NCBI RefSeq assembly: GCF_003086295.3
Contig: NC_092038.1
Coordinates: 130,971,518 to 131,035,517, forward strand
Direction of reading: 5' to 3'
DNA: 64,000 nucleotides
Source of the DNA: Arachis hypogaea
Lineage: Eukaryota > Streptophyta > Magnoliopsida > Fabales > Fabaceae
Shown piece after piece: positions 47,954 through 60,573 of the stretch (positions are counted from its first letter, which is position 1; each line of letters opens with the position of its first letter). The position numbers were made by a program, and so were the translations under genes. Under the pieces are notes generated by a model that did not search any database, was not told where the DNA came from, and saw only the letters and a program-made list of their open reading frames with translations.

Positions 47954-49500
47954 TGATGAGCGGATATTTTATACGCTTTTTGGGGGTAATTTCATGTAGA
48001 TTTTAGCATGTTTTAATTAGTTTTTAGTAGAATAATATTAGTTTTTAGGCAAAAATCATATTTCTGGACTTTACTATGAGTTTGTGTGTTTTTCTGTGAT
48101 TTCAGGTATTTTCTGGCTGAAATTGAGGGAGCTGAGCAAAAATCTGAGTTAGGCTGAAAAAGGACTGCTGATGCTGTTAGATCCTGACCTCCCTGCACTC
48201 GAAATGGATTTTCTGGAGCTAAAGGAGTCCAATTGGCGCGCTCTCAACGGCGTTGGAAAGTAGACATCTAGGGCTTTCCAGCAATATATAATAGTCCATA
48301 CTTTGCGCGAAGATAGACGACGTAACTTGGCGTTGAACGCCAAGTACATGCTGCTGTCTGGAGTTAAACGCCAGAAAAACGTCATGATCCGGAGTTGAAC
48401 GCCCAAAACACGTTATAACTTGGAGTTCAACTCCAAGAAAGGCCTCAACTCGTGGATAGCTCTAGTCCCAGCCCCAGCACACACCAAGTGGGCCCCAGAA
48501 GTGGATTTCTGCACCAATTATCTTAGTTTACTCATTTTCTGTAAACCTAGGTTACTAATTTACTATTTAAACAACTTTTAGAGACTTATCTTGTACCTCA
48601 TGACATTTTCATAGCTGAATTACATACTTTTTGACGGCATGAGTCTCTAAACTCCATTGTTGGGGGTGAGGAGCTCTGCAGCGTCTCGATGATTTAATAC
48701 AATTCCTTTATTTTCCATTCAAACACGCTTGTTCTTATCTAAGATGTTCATTCGCGCTTAATTATGGAGAGGGTGATGATCCGTGACACTCATCACCTTC
48801 CTCAATCCAGGAATGTATGCCTGACAACCACCTCCCTTCTACATTAGATTGAATGAGTATCTCTTAGATTCACTACTCAGAATCTTCGTGGTATAAGCCG
48901 GATTGATGGCGGCATTCATGAGAATCCGGAAGGTCTAAACCTTGTCTGTGGTATTCCGAGTAGGATTCTGGGATTGAATGGCTGTGACGAGCTTCAAACT
49001 CCTGAAGGCTGGGCGTTAGTGACAGACGCAAAAGAATCAAGGGATTCTATTCCAACCTGATTGAGAACCGACAGATGATTAGCCGTGCTGTGACAGAGCA
49101 TAGGAACGTTTTCACTGAGAGGATGGGAAGTAGCCATTGACAACGATGACACCCTACATAGAGCTTGCCATGGAAGGAACCATGCGTGTGGGAAGAGGAC
49201 TTCAAGGAAAAGTAGAAAATCAAAGGACAAAGCATCTCCAAGACTCCGACATATTTCTCATTACTGCACACTAAGTAACGATTTGATTCTCTCTTATTTT
49301 TCTTACAATTTTAAATACTTTGACTTCTTACAATTAAATCCAAATAACCTTATTGGCCTCCTGACTAAGATTAATAAAATAAACATTGATTGCTTCAAAC
49401 CAATAATCTCCGTGGGATCGACCCTTACTCACGTAAGGTATTACTTGGACGACCCAGTGCACTTGCTGGTTAGTTGTGCGAATTACAAATTCGTGCACCA
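47954..49500 (+). repeat. 5' LTR of the Athila-type element
   Basis: 1,547 bp. It contains three members of the palindrome family: one perfect at 48325-48345, one perfect at 48419-48437 (CTTGGAGTTCAACTCCAAG) and degenerate ones between them. Confidence 0.95.
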
Positions 49501-49506
49501 AGTTTT

Positions 49507-49525
49507 TGGCGCCGTTGCCGGGGAT
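49507..49525 (+). other. Primer-binding site of the Athila-type element
   Basis: TGGCGCCGTTGCCGGGGAT lies 6 nt after the 5' LTR, the standard site of Athila/Calypso and Ogre elements. Confidence 0.9.
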
Positions 49526-50353
49526 TATTGAGTTTGAACAATTGAAGGCATATTTTATTTCTTAGATTAGGAATAATTTATTTTTGCTGTTATAGAGTCG
49601 TCAAATCCTGATAGGATAGTTTCTCTTCAAAAATTTCTTTTCAAAAATATTATTTTTCTTTATTGATTGTTAATTTTTCGTAAGTCTAGTGTCTTGTTCT
49701 AAGTTTGGTGTCAATTGCATCTTTTATATTTTTCTCTAAAATTTCCGCATTAGTGTCTTTGTTCTTCCTTGATCTTCAAGTTGTTCTTGATAATTGGGTA
49801 TACCCTTTGGAACCTTTTTCAAAAATAATTTTTCTTGGATTGAATCTTGTGCCAAACTCTAAGTTTGGTGTTTTCTTGTTAATTTCTCTTTAATCTTTGA
49901 AAATTTATCTTGTCTTTTTAAAAAAATTTTAAGTTTGGTGTTCTTTCTTTTGTTCTTGGTGTTCTTGTGAATCTTCAAAGTGTTCTTGAATTTTTCTTGT
50001 GTCTTGATCTTAAAATTTTTAAGTTTGGTGTTCCTTGGTGTTTTCCCTCCAAAATTTTCGAAAATAAGGACCATTAGATCTAAAAATTTTAAGTCTTGTG
50101 TCTTTTACGTGTTTTTCTCTTTCATCATAAAATTCAAAATTCAAAAAAAATATATATATATATATATATATATCTTTTCTAACCAAATTTTAAAACTACA
50201 TTTTCGAAATTTTTAATATAAAATTCAGATTTCAATTTCAAAATTTTTTTAAAAAAAAAATTTTCATAAAATATTTTCAATTTTTTTATATATATTCCAT
50301 TTTTATTTATTCCACTTCTATAAAATAAAAAAAATCAACATATAAATTATCTC
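49526..50353 (+). other. Untranslated leader with iterated AAGTTTGGTGT motifs
   Basis: AAGTTTGGTGT occurs exactly at 49701, 49861, 49931 and 50021, with a variant AAGTCTTGTGT at 50091. Between them are U-rich tracts and a TA run (50151-50172). No ORF is supported before the gag ATG at 50366. Confidence 0.75.
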
Positions 50354-50365
50354 TTGTATTCCATC

Positions 50366-53300
50366 ATGGAAGCAAGTAGGAATGAACAGTCCAAGAGGAC
50401 TCTGGGGTCATATGCTAACCCCACTACTGCTTCATATGGGAGTAGTATCTGTATACCCTCCATTGGAGTTAGTAGCTTTGAGCTGAATCCTCAGCTCATT
50501 ATCATGGTGCAGCAAAACTGTCAGTATTCTGGTCTTCCACATGAAGAACCTACAGAGTTTCTGGCACAATTTTTGCAAATTGCTGACACAGTACATGATA
50601 AAGAAGTGGATCAGGATGTCTACAGATTATTACTGTTTCCATTTGCTGTAAAAGATCAAGCTAAGAGGTGGTTAAATAACCAGCCTAAGAACAGCATAAA
50701 AACATGGAAACAGCTGTCAGAAAAATTCCTGAATCACTATTTCCCTCCAAAACGGATGACACAGCTAAGGCTAAGCATCCAAGGCTTCAAACAAGGAGAT
50801 AATGAATCCCTTTATGATGCCTGGGAGAGATACAGAGAGATGCTAAGAAAATGCCCCTCTGAAATGTTTTCAGAATAGGTGCAATTAGACATCTTCTACT
50901 ATGGGCTTACAGAAAAAGCTCAGATTTCTCTAGACCACTCAGCTGGTGGATCTATACATATGAGAAAAACAATTGAAGAAGCTCAAGAGCTTATTGATAC
51001 AGTTGCCAGAAATCAATATCTGTACCTAAGCAGTGAATCTTCCATGAAAGAAGAAGCTAAAACAGTAACTGATGAACTCAGTCCTGTAGATCAGGCTAAT
51101 GAATTTAATCAGCAATTAGACTTTCTAACTCAGCAGCTAGCCGAATTCAAGGAAATATTACAGGAAACAAGAATGGCTAACAGGAATATGGAAGTGCACT
51201 TAAAGCAGACAGAAAAGCAACTGTCAAAACAAATAGCAGAAGAATGTCAAGCAGTTCAATTAAGAAGTGGGAAAACATTAAATACCTCACTTCAAAGCAG
51301 CAGGAAACCAAGAAATGAACAAATGGTTACTCAAAATCCCTCTGAGGACAGTCAGAGCCCAGAGAGGAATAAAGCTGGCGCTGAACGCCCAGACCATGCT
51401 CATTTCTGGCGTTCAACGCCAGAAACAAGCATGAATCCGGCGTTGAACGCCCAAAGGGAACATGGTTCTGGCGTTCAAACGCCAGTAACAAACAAGGAGG
51501 TGGCGTCTAACGCCACTCCAGCTTCCACCCCTGGCATTCAAATGCCAGTGGGGGATCAGTCACATACAAGTGCTGATGACAACCCTTCTAAAAAGGCTTC
51601 CCAACTCACTTCTGTAGGTAATAAACCTGCAGCAACTAAGGTTGAAGAATACAAAGCTAAAATGCCTTATCCTCAAAAACTCCGCCAAGCGGAACAGGAT
51701 AAGCAATTTGCCCGCTTTGCAGACTATCTCAGGACTCTTGAAATAAAGATTCCGTTTGCAGAAGCACTTGAGCAAATACCCTCTTATGCTAAGTTCATGA
51801 AAGAGATCTTCAGTCATAAGAAGGATTGGAGGGAAACTGAAAAAGTTTACCTCACTGAAGAATGCAGTGCAGTCATTCTGAAAAGCTTACCTGAGAAGCT
51901 TAAAGATCCTGGGAGCTTTATGATACCATGCACATTAGAGGGTACTTGTGCCAAGCAAGCTTTATGTGATCTTGGGGCAAGTATCAACCTAATACCTGCA
52001 TCTACTATCAGAAAGCTTGGTTTAACTGAAGAAATCAAACCAACCAGGATATGTCTTCAACTTGCTGATGGCTCCATTAAATACCCATCAGGAGTGATCG
52101 AAGACATGATTGTCAAGGTTGGGCCATTCGCCTTTCCCACTGACTTTGTGGTGTTGGAAATGGAGGAGCACAAGAGTGCAACTCTCATTCTAGGAAGACC
52201 TTTCCTAGCAACTGGCCGAACCCTCATTGATGTCCAAAAAGGGGAAGTAACCTTGAGAGTCAATGAGGAGGAGTTCAAGTTGAATGTTGTCAAAGCCATG
52301 CAACATCCAGACACCCCAAATGACTGTATGAGTGTTGATATTATTGACTCTCTGGTAAGAGAGGTCAATATGGCTGAGAGTCTCGAATCAGAGCTAGAGG
52401 ACATATTTAAAGATGTTCAGCCTGACTTGGAGGAATCAGAGAGAATAATAGAACCTCTGAAAATCCCTCAGGAAGAGGAGAAACCTCCTAAACCTGAGCT
52501 CAAACCATTACCATCATCCCTGAAATATGCATTTCTGGGAGAAGATGATACCTTTCCTGTAATTATAAGCTCTACCTTAGAGCCACAGGAAGAGGAAGCA
52601 CTGATTCAAGTGCTAAGGACACACAAGACAGCTCTTGGGTGGTCCATCAGTGATCTTAAGGGCATTAGTCCAGCCAGATGCATGCACAAGATCCTATTGG
52701 AAGGTGACGCCAAGCCTGTGGTCCAACCACAAAGGCGGCTGAACCCAGCCATGAAGGAAGTGGTGCAAAAGGAGGTCACTAAATTACTAGAGGCTGGGAT
52801 TATTTATCCTATTTCTGACAGCCCCTGGGTAAGCCCTGTCCAAGTCGTCCTTAAAAAGGGAGGCATGACAGTGGTTCACAATGAAAAAAATGAACTGGTT
52901 CCTACAAGAACAGTTACAGGGTGGTGTATGTGTATTGATTATAGAAGGCTCAATATAGCCACCAGAAAGGATCATTTTCCTTTACCATTCATAGACCAGA
53001 TGCTAGAAAGACTAGCAGGTCATGAATACTACTGCTTCCTGGATGGATATTCAGGTTATAATCAAATTGCAGTAGATCCCCAAGATCAAGAGAAAACGGC
53101 ATTCACATGCCCATCTGGAGTATTTGCATACAGAAGGATGCCATTTGGCTTGTGCAATGCACCTGCAACCTTTCAAAGGTGCATGCTCTCTATCTTCTCT
53201 GATATGGTAGAGAAGTTTCTGGAAGTCTTCATGGATGACTTTTCAGTATTTGGAGACTCATTCAGCTCCTGCCTTAACCATTTAGCACTTGTTCTGAAAA

Positions 53301-55384
53301 GATGCCAAGAGACCAACCTAGTTTTAAACTGGGAAAAATGTCACTTTATGGTGACTGAAGGGATTGTCCTTGGGCACAAAATCTCGAACAAGGGAATAGA
53401 GGTGGACCAAGCTAAAGTAGAGGTAATTGAAAAATTACCACCACCTGCCAATGTTAAGGCAATCAGAAGCTTTCTGGGGCATGCAGGATTCTATAGGAGG
53501 TTTATAAAGGATTTTTCAAAAATCGCCAAACCTCTGAGCAACCTGCTAGCTGCTGACACGCCATTTATCTTTGATAAAGAGTGTCTGCAGGCTTTTGAGA
53601 CTCTGAAAGCTAAATTGGTTACAGCACCAATCATCTCTGCACCAGACTGGACATTACCATTTGAATTGATGTGTGATGCCAGTGACCATGCCATTGGTGC
53701 AGTGTTGGGACAAAGGCATGACAAGCTTCTGCACGTCATTTACTATGCCAGCCGTGTTCTAAATGATACACAGAAGAATTACACAACCACAGAAAAAGAA
53801 CTACTTGCAGTGGTTTATGCCATTGACAAATTCAAATCCTACTTAGTAGGATCAAAAGTGATTGTGTACACTGATCATGCTGCTCTTAAATATCTACTCA
53901 CAAAGCAAGATTCAAAACCCAGACTCATCATATGGGTGTTGCTTCTACAAGAGTTTGATATAGAAATAAGAGACAGAAAAGGGACAGAGAATCAAGTAGC
54001 AGATCACCTGTCCCGAATAGAACCAGTAGAAGGGGCGTCCCTCCCTCTCACTGAGATCTCTGAAACTTTTCTGGACGAGCAACTCTTTGCCATCCAGGAA
54101 GTGCCATGGTTTGCAGACATTGCAAACTACAAGGCAGTGAGATTCATACCCAAAGAGTACAGTAGGGTGCAATAAAAGAAATTAATCACAGATGCAAAGT
54201 ACTATCTTTGGGATGAACCATATCTCTTCAAGAGATGTGCAGACGGAGTAATCCGTAGATGTGTGCCTAAGGAAGAAGCGTAAAAGATTTTATGGCACTG
54301 CCATGGATCACAGTATGGAGGACATTTTGGAAGTGAGCGAACAGCCACAAGAGTCCTCCAAAGTGGCTTCTACTGGCCTACTCTCTATAAAGATTCCCGA
54401 GCGTTTGTGCTTAATTGTGACAGTTGCCAAAGATCAGGCAACCTACCTCACAGTTATGCCATGCCTCAACAAGGGATCTTGGAGATTGAGTTGTTTGATG
54501 TATGGGGCATTGACTTCATGGGACCTTTCCCACCATCATACTCAAACACTTATATTCTGGTGGCAGTGGATTATGTATCCAAATGGGTGGAGGCTATTGC
54601 AACACCCACTAATGACACTAAAACAGTGTTAAAATTCCTCCAGAAACACATCTTCAGCAGATTTGGTATCCCTAGAGTATTAATCAGTGATGGGGGCACT
54701 CATTTCTGCAATAAACAGCTTTACTCTGCTCTGGTACGTTATGGAGTTAGCCACAGGATAGCTACTCCATATCACCCACAAACTAATGGGCAAGCTGAAG
54801 TCTCAAATAGAGAACTTAAAAGAATCTTGGAACGGACTGTAATTAACCGTAGAAGGGATTGGGCAAGAAGCTTGGATGATGCTCTGTGGGCATACAGAAC
54901 AGCATTCAAGACCCCTATAGGGACCTCTCCATACCAGCTTGTGTATGGAAAGGCATGTCACTTGCCAGTGGAACTGGAACACAAGGCCTACTGGGCAACC
55001 AGATTCCTAAACCTTGATGCCAAGTTAGCTGGAGAAAAACGATTGCTCCAGTTAAATGAGCTAGAGGAATTTAGACTCAATGCTTTCGAGAATGCAAAAA
55101 TTTACAAGGAGAAAGCAAAAAGATGGCATGATAAGAAATTGTCATCAAGAGTCTTTGAGCCAGGGCAGAAAGTTCTGCTATTTAATTCTAGGCTCAAATT
55201 ATTCCCTGGGAAATTAAAATCCCGGTGGAGAGGCCCATATGTAATTACAAGTGTATCACCATATGGATACATAGAGCTTCAGGATAATGACTCTAACAAA
55301 AATTTCATTGTTAATGGACAAAGAGTTAAGCATTATCTTGAAGGTAATTTTGAGCAAGAATGCTCAAAACTGAGACTTAATTAA
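50366..55384 (+). pseudogene. Athila-type gag-pol polyprotein with three in-frame stops
   Basis: A single frame of about 1,670 codons carries stops only at 50876 (TAG), 54173 (TAA) and 54281 (TAA), with no frameshift. Domains in order: gag (retrotransposon-gag fold, VKDQAKRWLNNQP ... FLNHYFPPKR); a linker with Gln-rich and palindrome-encoded repeats (51375-51548); aspartic protease with the Athila-type centre CDLGASINLIP (51967); reverse transcriptase (FLDGYSGYNQIAV and VFMDDFSVFG, about 53037-53256); RNase H (LMCDASDHAIGAVL); integrase HHCC module ([12 protein letters not shown] ... CDSCQRSG) and catalytic core ([29 protein letters not shown]). The catalytic residues that I can see are kept, so decay is recent. 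Confidence 0.92.
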
Positions 55385-56471
55385 AGCTCAGTAATAGTCC
55401 AGCTAATGACATTAAAGAAGCGCTTGCTGGGAGGCAACCCAGCCAAATCACAAAATTTAATTTTATTTGTCCTTTTTTCTAATTGATCAAGTTTTACAGG
55501 TAGATGCCAAAGTATCTTCAAAAGGTGAAGTAACAATTGATTGAAGTCACAGGGTTACAGGGAAATTTGGAAAGCTTACTGGCATCAAAAAGCCAGTAAG
55601 AAACGTTTTGGGCGTTGAACGCCCAAAAGAAGCACCTACTGGGCGTTCAACGCCAGTAAGGGTAGCCATCTGGGCGTTGAACGCCAGAAAGGAGCATCTT
55701 CTGGGCGTTGAACGCCAGAAAGAAGCACCTTCTGGGCGTTCAACGCTAGATTGTTAGCGTCCTGGGCGTTCAGAAAAACGCCCAGTAACAAAGGACCTCC
55801 TGGCGTTCAACGCCAGAAAGAAGCATTAGCTGGGCGTTGAACGCCCAGGAGAAGCAGCATTTGGGCGTTAAACGCCCAAAACATGCATCGTTTGGGCGTT
55901 TAACGCCAGGATGGTGGGAGGAGGTAAAAATTCGTTTTTCTTTATATTTTTTTCTAAATTTTTTATGTTTCAATTCATGATTTCTTACATAAACATGCTT
56001 CAAATTGTCATCCCTCATATCAAATTAGTTTTCTAAAAACCCTGATTTCTAAAAATCCATGTTTCAAAAATTTCAAATATATCTTAATCCATAAAGACAA
56101 ATTATTTTCCAATCCAATCCAACTCTTTTAAGTTTGTTTTCAAAACTCAATTATCTTTTTAAAATCTTTTTCAAAATTAAAAATTCATATCTATCTTTTA
56201 ATTATTAGTTAAATCTTTCTCTTTTTAAACTATATCTTTTTCTTATCATATCTATCTTTCACAAATCATATCTTATATCTTATCTTTTTCCTATTTTCGA
56301 AAATTATCCACCCCCCTCCCTATATATTGAATTCGGCGTCCCTCTCCTCATCACCATCAAACACTTGCTCTCCTCCTATCCCTCTTCTTTCTCCTCTTTT
56401 GCTTGAGGACAAGCAAAGCTCTAAGTTTGGTGTGTTTATCCGTGATCACAAAAACATACCCACTAAGGATC
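55385..56471 (+). other. Non-coding spacer with palindrome array
   Basis: It holds an array of about eleven short palindromes (55575-55912), then AT-rich sequence, then the hairpin TTGCTTGAGGACAAGCAA with AAGTTTGGTGT (about 56399-56432) just ahead of the second ORF. A splice acceptor for the second ORF would be expected here. Confidence 0.7.
55575..55912 (+). repeat. Array of GGCGTT-n-AACGCC palindromes
   Basis: About eleven units spaced roughly 30 bp apart. Cores read GGGCGTTGAACGCCC, GGCGTTCAACGCC or close variants, with arms often extended by matching flanks (for example TTTTGGGCGTT and AACGCCCAAAA at 55606-55628). One unit (55761-55785) has an enlarged loop between intact arms. Members also occur in both LTRs and inside the gag-pol linker. 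Confidence 0.9.
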
Positions 56472-57566
56472 ATGGCTCCTAAAGGAAAACAACCCAACCC
56501 AAGAGGCAAGAAAGAGAACACTCCAAAGCCACTTTGGAATCAAGGGAAGTTCTTAACTAAAGAACATTCAGACCATTACTACAAGATAATGAGTCACAGA
56601 TCAGTGATCCCGGAAGTCAAATTTGATCTGAAAGAAGATGAATATCCGGAGATCCAAGAGCAAATTCGAAACAGGAATTGGGAAATTCTGGCCAATCCTG
56701 AAACGAAAGTGGGAAGGAACATGGTTCAGGAGTTCTATGCTAATCTATGGCAGACAGACAGACAAAGACTAATTGGAGCTGCTCTCTACGACCATCGGAC
56801 CCTAGTCAGAGGGAAGATTGTTCATACCAATCTTGACAAGATCAGGGAGATATTTAAGCTTCCTCAACTAAAAGATGACCCAGACTCCTTTAATAGGAGA
56901 ATGATGAGGGTGAATAAAGGTCTGGACAAGATTCTAGAGGATATATGCATCCCTGAAGCCAAATGGACCACCAGCACGACTGGCATCCCAGTTCAACTCA
57001 AAAGAGAAGATCTAAAACCAGCAGCCAGAGGTTGGCTAGATTTCATAGGGCGTTCCATATTGCCCACCAGCAACCGTTCTGAAGTTACTATTAAAAGAGC
57101 AGTAATGATTCACTGCATCATGTTGGGAAAATAAGTAGAAGTCCATCAACTAATCTCATGTGAGCTATACAAAATAGCAAACAGGAACTCCAAGGACGCT
57201 AGATTGGCCTATCCAAGCTTAATTTCCATGCTCTGCAAAGATGCCGGAGTGAAGATGGGAATAACAGAGTATATCCCAGTTGAGAGGCCAATCACTGGAA
57301 TATCAATGGTCAGACAACAGCAACAAGATGATTCAACCAAGAGGAGAGCACAAGAAGCCCTCCCAGAACTGCCTCAATTCGAATATTGGGAACATCTTGA
57401 GGCTTCTATTTCCAAATTGCAAGAAGCTATGGACCAAATAAAGGAAGAACAGAATAATCAAAGTAGCATGCTTTGCAAACTGCTCAAGGAACAGGAAGAG
57501 CAAGGGCGTGATCTAAGGGAGCTGAAGCGCCAAAAATTAATCCTTGAAAAACACCCTACAGATTAG
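56472..57566 (+). pseudogene. Athila ORF2 in the env position, one in-frame stop
   Basis: The ORF starts at MAPKGK and runs in one frame to 57566 (365 codons), broken by TAA at 57132-57134. It is basic at the start, then contains the conserved block of plant Athila/Calypso ORF2 proteins (WEILANPE ... VQEFYANLW ... LARRGWLDF-like AARGWLDFIGRSILPTSN ... ANRSSKDARLAYPSL-like segment), and ends in a Glu/Gln-rich coiled coil (LEASISKLQEAMDQIKEEQ). I see no signal peptide or membrane segment, so an envelope glycoprotein role is not supported. The family role is unknown. Confidence 0.8.
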
Positions 57567-58652
57567 AGGAACATCTACCCCTCAAAACAACAGGTTGCTG
57601 AGTTCCAATTTTTCTGCTTTAACTTATAGTGATAGCGTTATTATTATAGAAATTCACCTTAGGAGATATATAGTAGTAGTAATTAGTATATCTATTTTGA
57701 TTTTATTTCCAATTAAGCTATAATTTATTTTCCTCATCATCATCAGGCATGAATAAAGTAGTAGAATTTTTTTAGAATAAAGAAGTAATCTATATTTTTC
57801 GAGTTCTTAATAATAAAAATTATAATTAATTATGTGTGGTGGCAATACTTTTTGTTCTCTGAATGAATGCTTGAACAGTGCATAACTTGTACTTTGAATT
57901 TGATGAATATTGGCTCCTGAAAGAATGAGGAACACGAAAAATATTATTGATGATCTGAAAAATCATGAAATTGATTCTTGAAGCAAGAAAAAGCAGTCCA
58001 TTAAAAAAAAAAGAGCAGTAGAAAATGCCAATAGCCCTTAAAACCAAAAGGCAAGGGTAAAAAGGATCCGAGGCTTTGAGCATCAGTGGATAGGAGAGCC
58101 CAAGGAAATAGTTCCAGGCCTAAGCGGCTAAACCAAGCTGTCCCTAAACATGTGCTTGTGGCATGCAGGTCCAAGTTACAACTTGAGACTGAGTGGCTAA
58201 AGTCGTGATCCCAGGGCAAAAAGAGTGTGCTTAAGAGCTCTGGACACCTCTGACTGGGAACTCTAGCAAAGCTGAGTCACAATCTAGAAAGGTTTACCCA
58301 GTTATGTGTCTGTGGCATTTATGTATCCGGTGGTAATACTGGAAAACAAAGTGCTTAGGGCCACGGCCAAGACTCATAAAATAACTGTGTTCAAGAATCA
58401 ACATACTACACTAGGAGAATCAATAATACTATCTGAATTCTGAGTTCCTATGGATGCCAATTATTCTGAAATTCAAAGGATAGAGGGAGATGCCAAAACT
58501 GTTCAGAAATAAAAAGCTACAAGCCCCGCTCATCTAATAAGAATCTGAGCTTCATTTAAAACTCTAAAATATTATTACTTCTTAATTTCTGTTAAAACCT
58601 ATTTTATTTATCTAGTTGCTTGAGGACAAGCAACAGTTTAAGTTTGGTGTTG
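57567..58652 (+). other. 3' untranslated region of the Athila-type element
   Basis: No ORF is supported. It ends with the hairpin TTGCTTGAGGACAAGCAA (about 58617-58634) and AAGTTTGGTGT (58640-58650) abutting the 3' LTR, where the polypurine tract is expected. A classic purine tract is not evident. Confidence 0.65.
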
Positions 58653-60199
58653 TGATGAGCGGATATTTTATACGCTTTTTGGGGGTAATTTCATGTAGAT
58701 TTTAGCATGTTTTAATTAGTTTTTAGTAGAATAATATTAGTTTTTAGGAAAAAATCATATTTCTGGACTTTACTATGAGTTTGTGTGTTTTTCTGTGATT
58801 TCAGGTATTTTTTGGCTGAAATTGAGGGAGCTGATCAAAAATCTGAGTTAGGCTGAAAAAGGACTGCTGATGCTGTTGGATCCTGACCTCCCTGCACTCG
58901 AAATGGATTTTCTGGAGCTACAGGAGTCCAATTGGCGCGCTCTCAACGGCGTTGGAAAGTAGACATCCAGGGCTTTCCAGCAATATATAATAGTCCATAC
59001 TTTGCACGAAGATAGACGACGTAACTTGGCGTTGAACGCAAAGTACATGCTGCTGTCTGGAGTTAAACGCCAGAAAAACGTCATGATCCGGAGTTGAACG
59101 CCCAAAACACGTTATAACTTGGAGTTCAACTCCAAGAAAGGCCTCAACTCGTGGATAGCTCTAGTCCCAGCCCCAGCACACACCAAGTGGGCCCCAGAAG
59201 TGGATTTCTGCACCAATTATCTTAGTTTACTCATTTTCTGTAAACCTAGGTTACTAATTTACTATTTAAACAACTTTTAGAGACTTATCTTGTACCTCAT
59301 GACATTTTCAGAGCTGAATTACATACTTTTTGACGGCATGAGTCTCTAAACTCCATTGTTGGGGGTAAGGAGCTCTGCAGCGTCTCGATGATTTAATACA
59401 ATTCCTTTATTTTCCATTCAAACACGCTTGTTCTTATCTAAGATGTTCATTCGCGCTTAATTATGGAGAGGGTGATGATCCGTGACACTCATCACCTTCC
59501 TCAATCCAGGAACGTGTGCCTGACAACCACCTCCGTTCTACATTAGATTGAATGAGTATCTCTTAGATTCACTACTCAGAATCTTCGTGGTATAAGCCGG
59601 ATTGATGGCGGCATTCATGAGAATCCGGAAGGTCTAAACCTTGTCTGTGGTATTCCGAGTAGGATTCTGGGATTGAATGGCTGTGACGAGCTTTAAACTC
59701 CTGAAGGCTGGGCGTTAGTGACAGACGCAAAAGAATCAAGGGATTCTATTCCAACCTGATTGAGAACCGACAGATGATTAGCCGTGCTGTGACAGAGCAT
59801 AGGAACGTTTTCACTGAGAGGATGGGAAGTAGCCATTGACAACGATGACACCCTACATAGAGCTTGCCATGGAAGGAACCATGCGTGTGGGAAGAGGACT
59901 TCAAGGAAAAGTAGAAAATCAAAGGACAAAGCATCTCCAAGACTCCGACATATTTCTCATTACTGCACACTAAGTAACGATTTGATTCTCTCTTATTTTT
60001 CTTACAATTTTAAATACTTTGACTTCTTACAATTAAATCCAAATAACCTTATTGGCCTCCTGACTAAGATTAATAAAATAAACATTGATTGCTTCAAACC
60101 AATAATCTCCGTGGGATCGACCCTTACTCACGTAAGGTATTACTTGGACGACCCAGTGCACTTGCTGGTTAGTTGTGCGAATTACAAATTCGTGCACCA
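58653..60199 (+). repeat. 3' LTR of the Athila-type element
   Basis: 1,547 bp, about 99% identical to the 5' LTR. One palindrome arm (59024-59044) is broken by a single base here, while CTTGGAGTTCAACTCCAAG (59118-59136) is intact. Confidence 0.95.
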
Positions 60200-60204
60200 A
60201 TACT

Positions 60205-60573
60205 TGTGCAAAGTTTTGTTTCTTTTGTTTTGTTCACCTTTCCTGGACAACACATTGCGCAAACGAATTCCACGCGATGCGACAACGATACACGGCCCTG
60301 GGACTGATCACCCCGGGAGCCCATCAACTACCACAATAGCAAACGGCTACACGAAAAGTCACGACCTGGCTCAGCCGGCTCAGCCGGAATATCACCAATA
60401 CGGTAGAACGAACGGCAACTATAAACCAATAACGGTGAATATAAACGACAACACAACCAAACAAATAAAAAAGTATTAACTATGATAAAACGAGCAAACG
60501 ATCCAAGAAACCAACTGTTCACAAAAGCCAAAACATGACGGCTAACCAAAAGTTTCGTACAGAACAAGAGAAA
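60205..60573. other. Tat element interior, right of the nested insertion
   Basis: Resumes Tat-element DNA after the ATACT duplication. No plus-strand ORF is supported. It forms the 3' flank of the antisense gene. Confidence 0.6.

Larger units (their letters stand above)
47954..60199 (+). mobile_element. Ty3/gypsy Athila/Calypso-lineage LTR retrotransposon (nested)
   Basis: 12,246 bp with two 1,547-bp LTRs (TGATGAGCGG...GTGCACCA) and an exact target duplication ATACT (47949-47953 and 60200-60204). It has a TGGCGCCGTTGCCGGGGAT primer-binding site, one gag-pol frame, and a second ORF in the usual Athila env position. I counted about 14 LTR differences (0.9%), so it is young and inserted after the Tat element. 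Only four in-frame stops break the coding regions. It may correspond to a named Arachis family such as FIDEL, but I cannot confirm that. Confidence 0.92.

Noticed and set aside
55575..55912. CRISPR-like array (regular short palindromic repeats)
   Set aside because: Repeats vary in arms, spacers are not uniform, and this is a plant retrotransposon in nuclear DNA.
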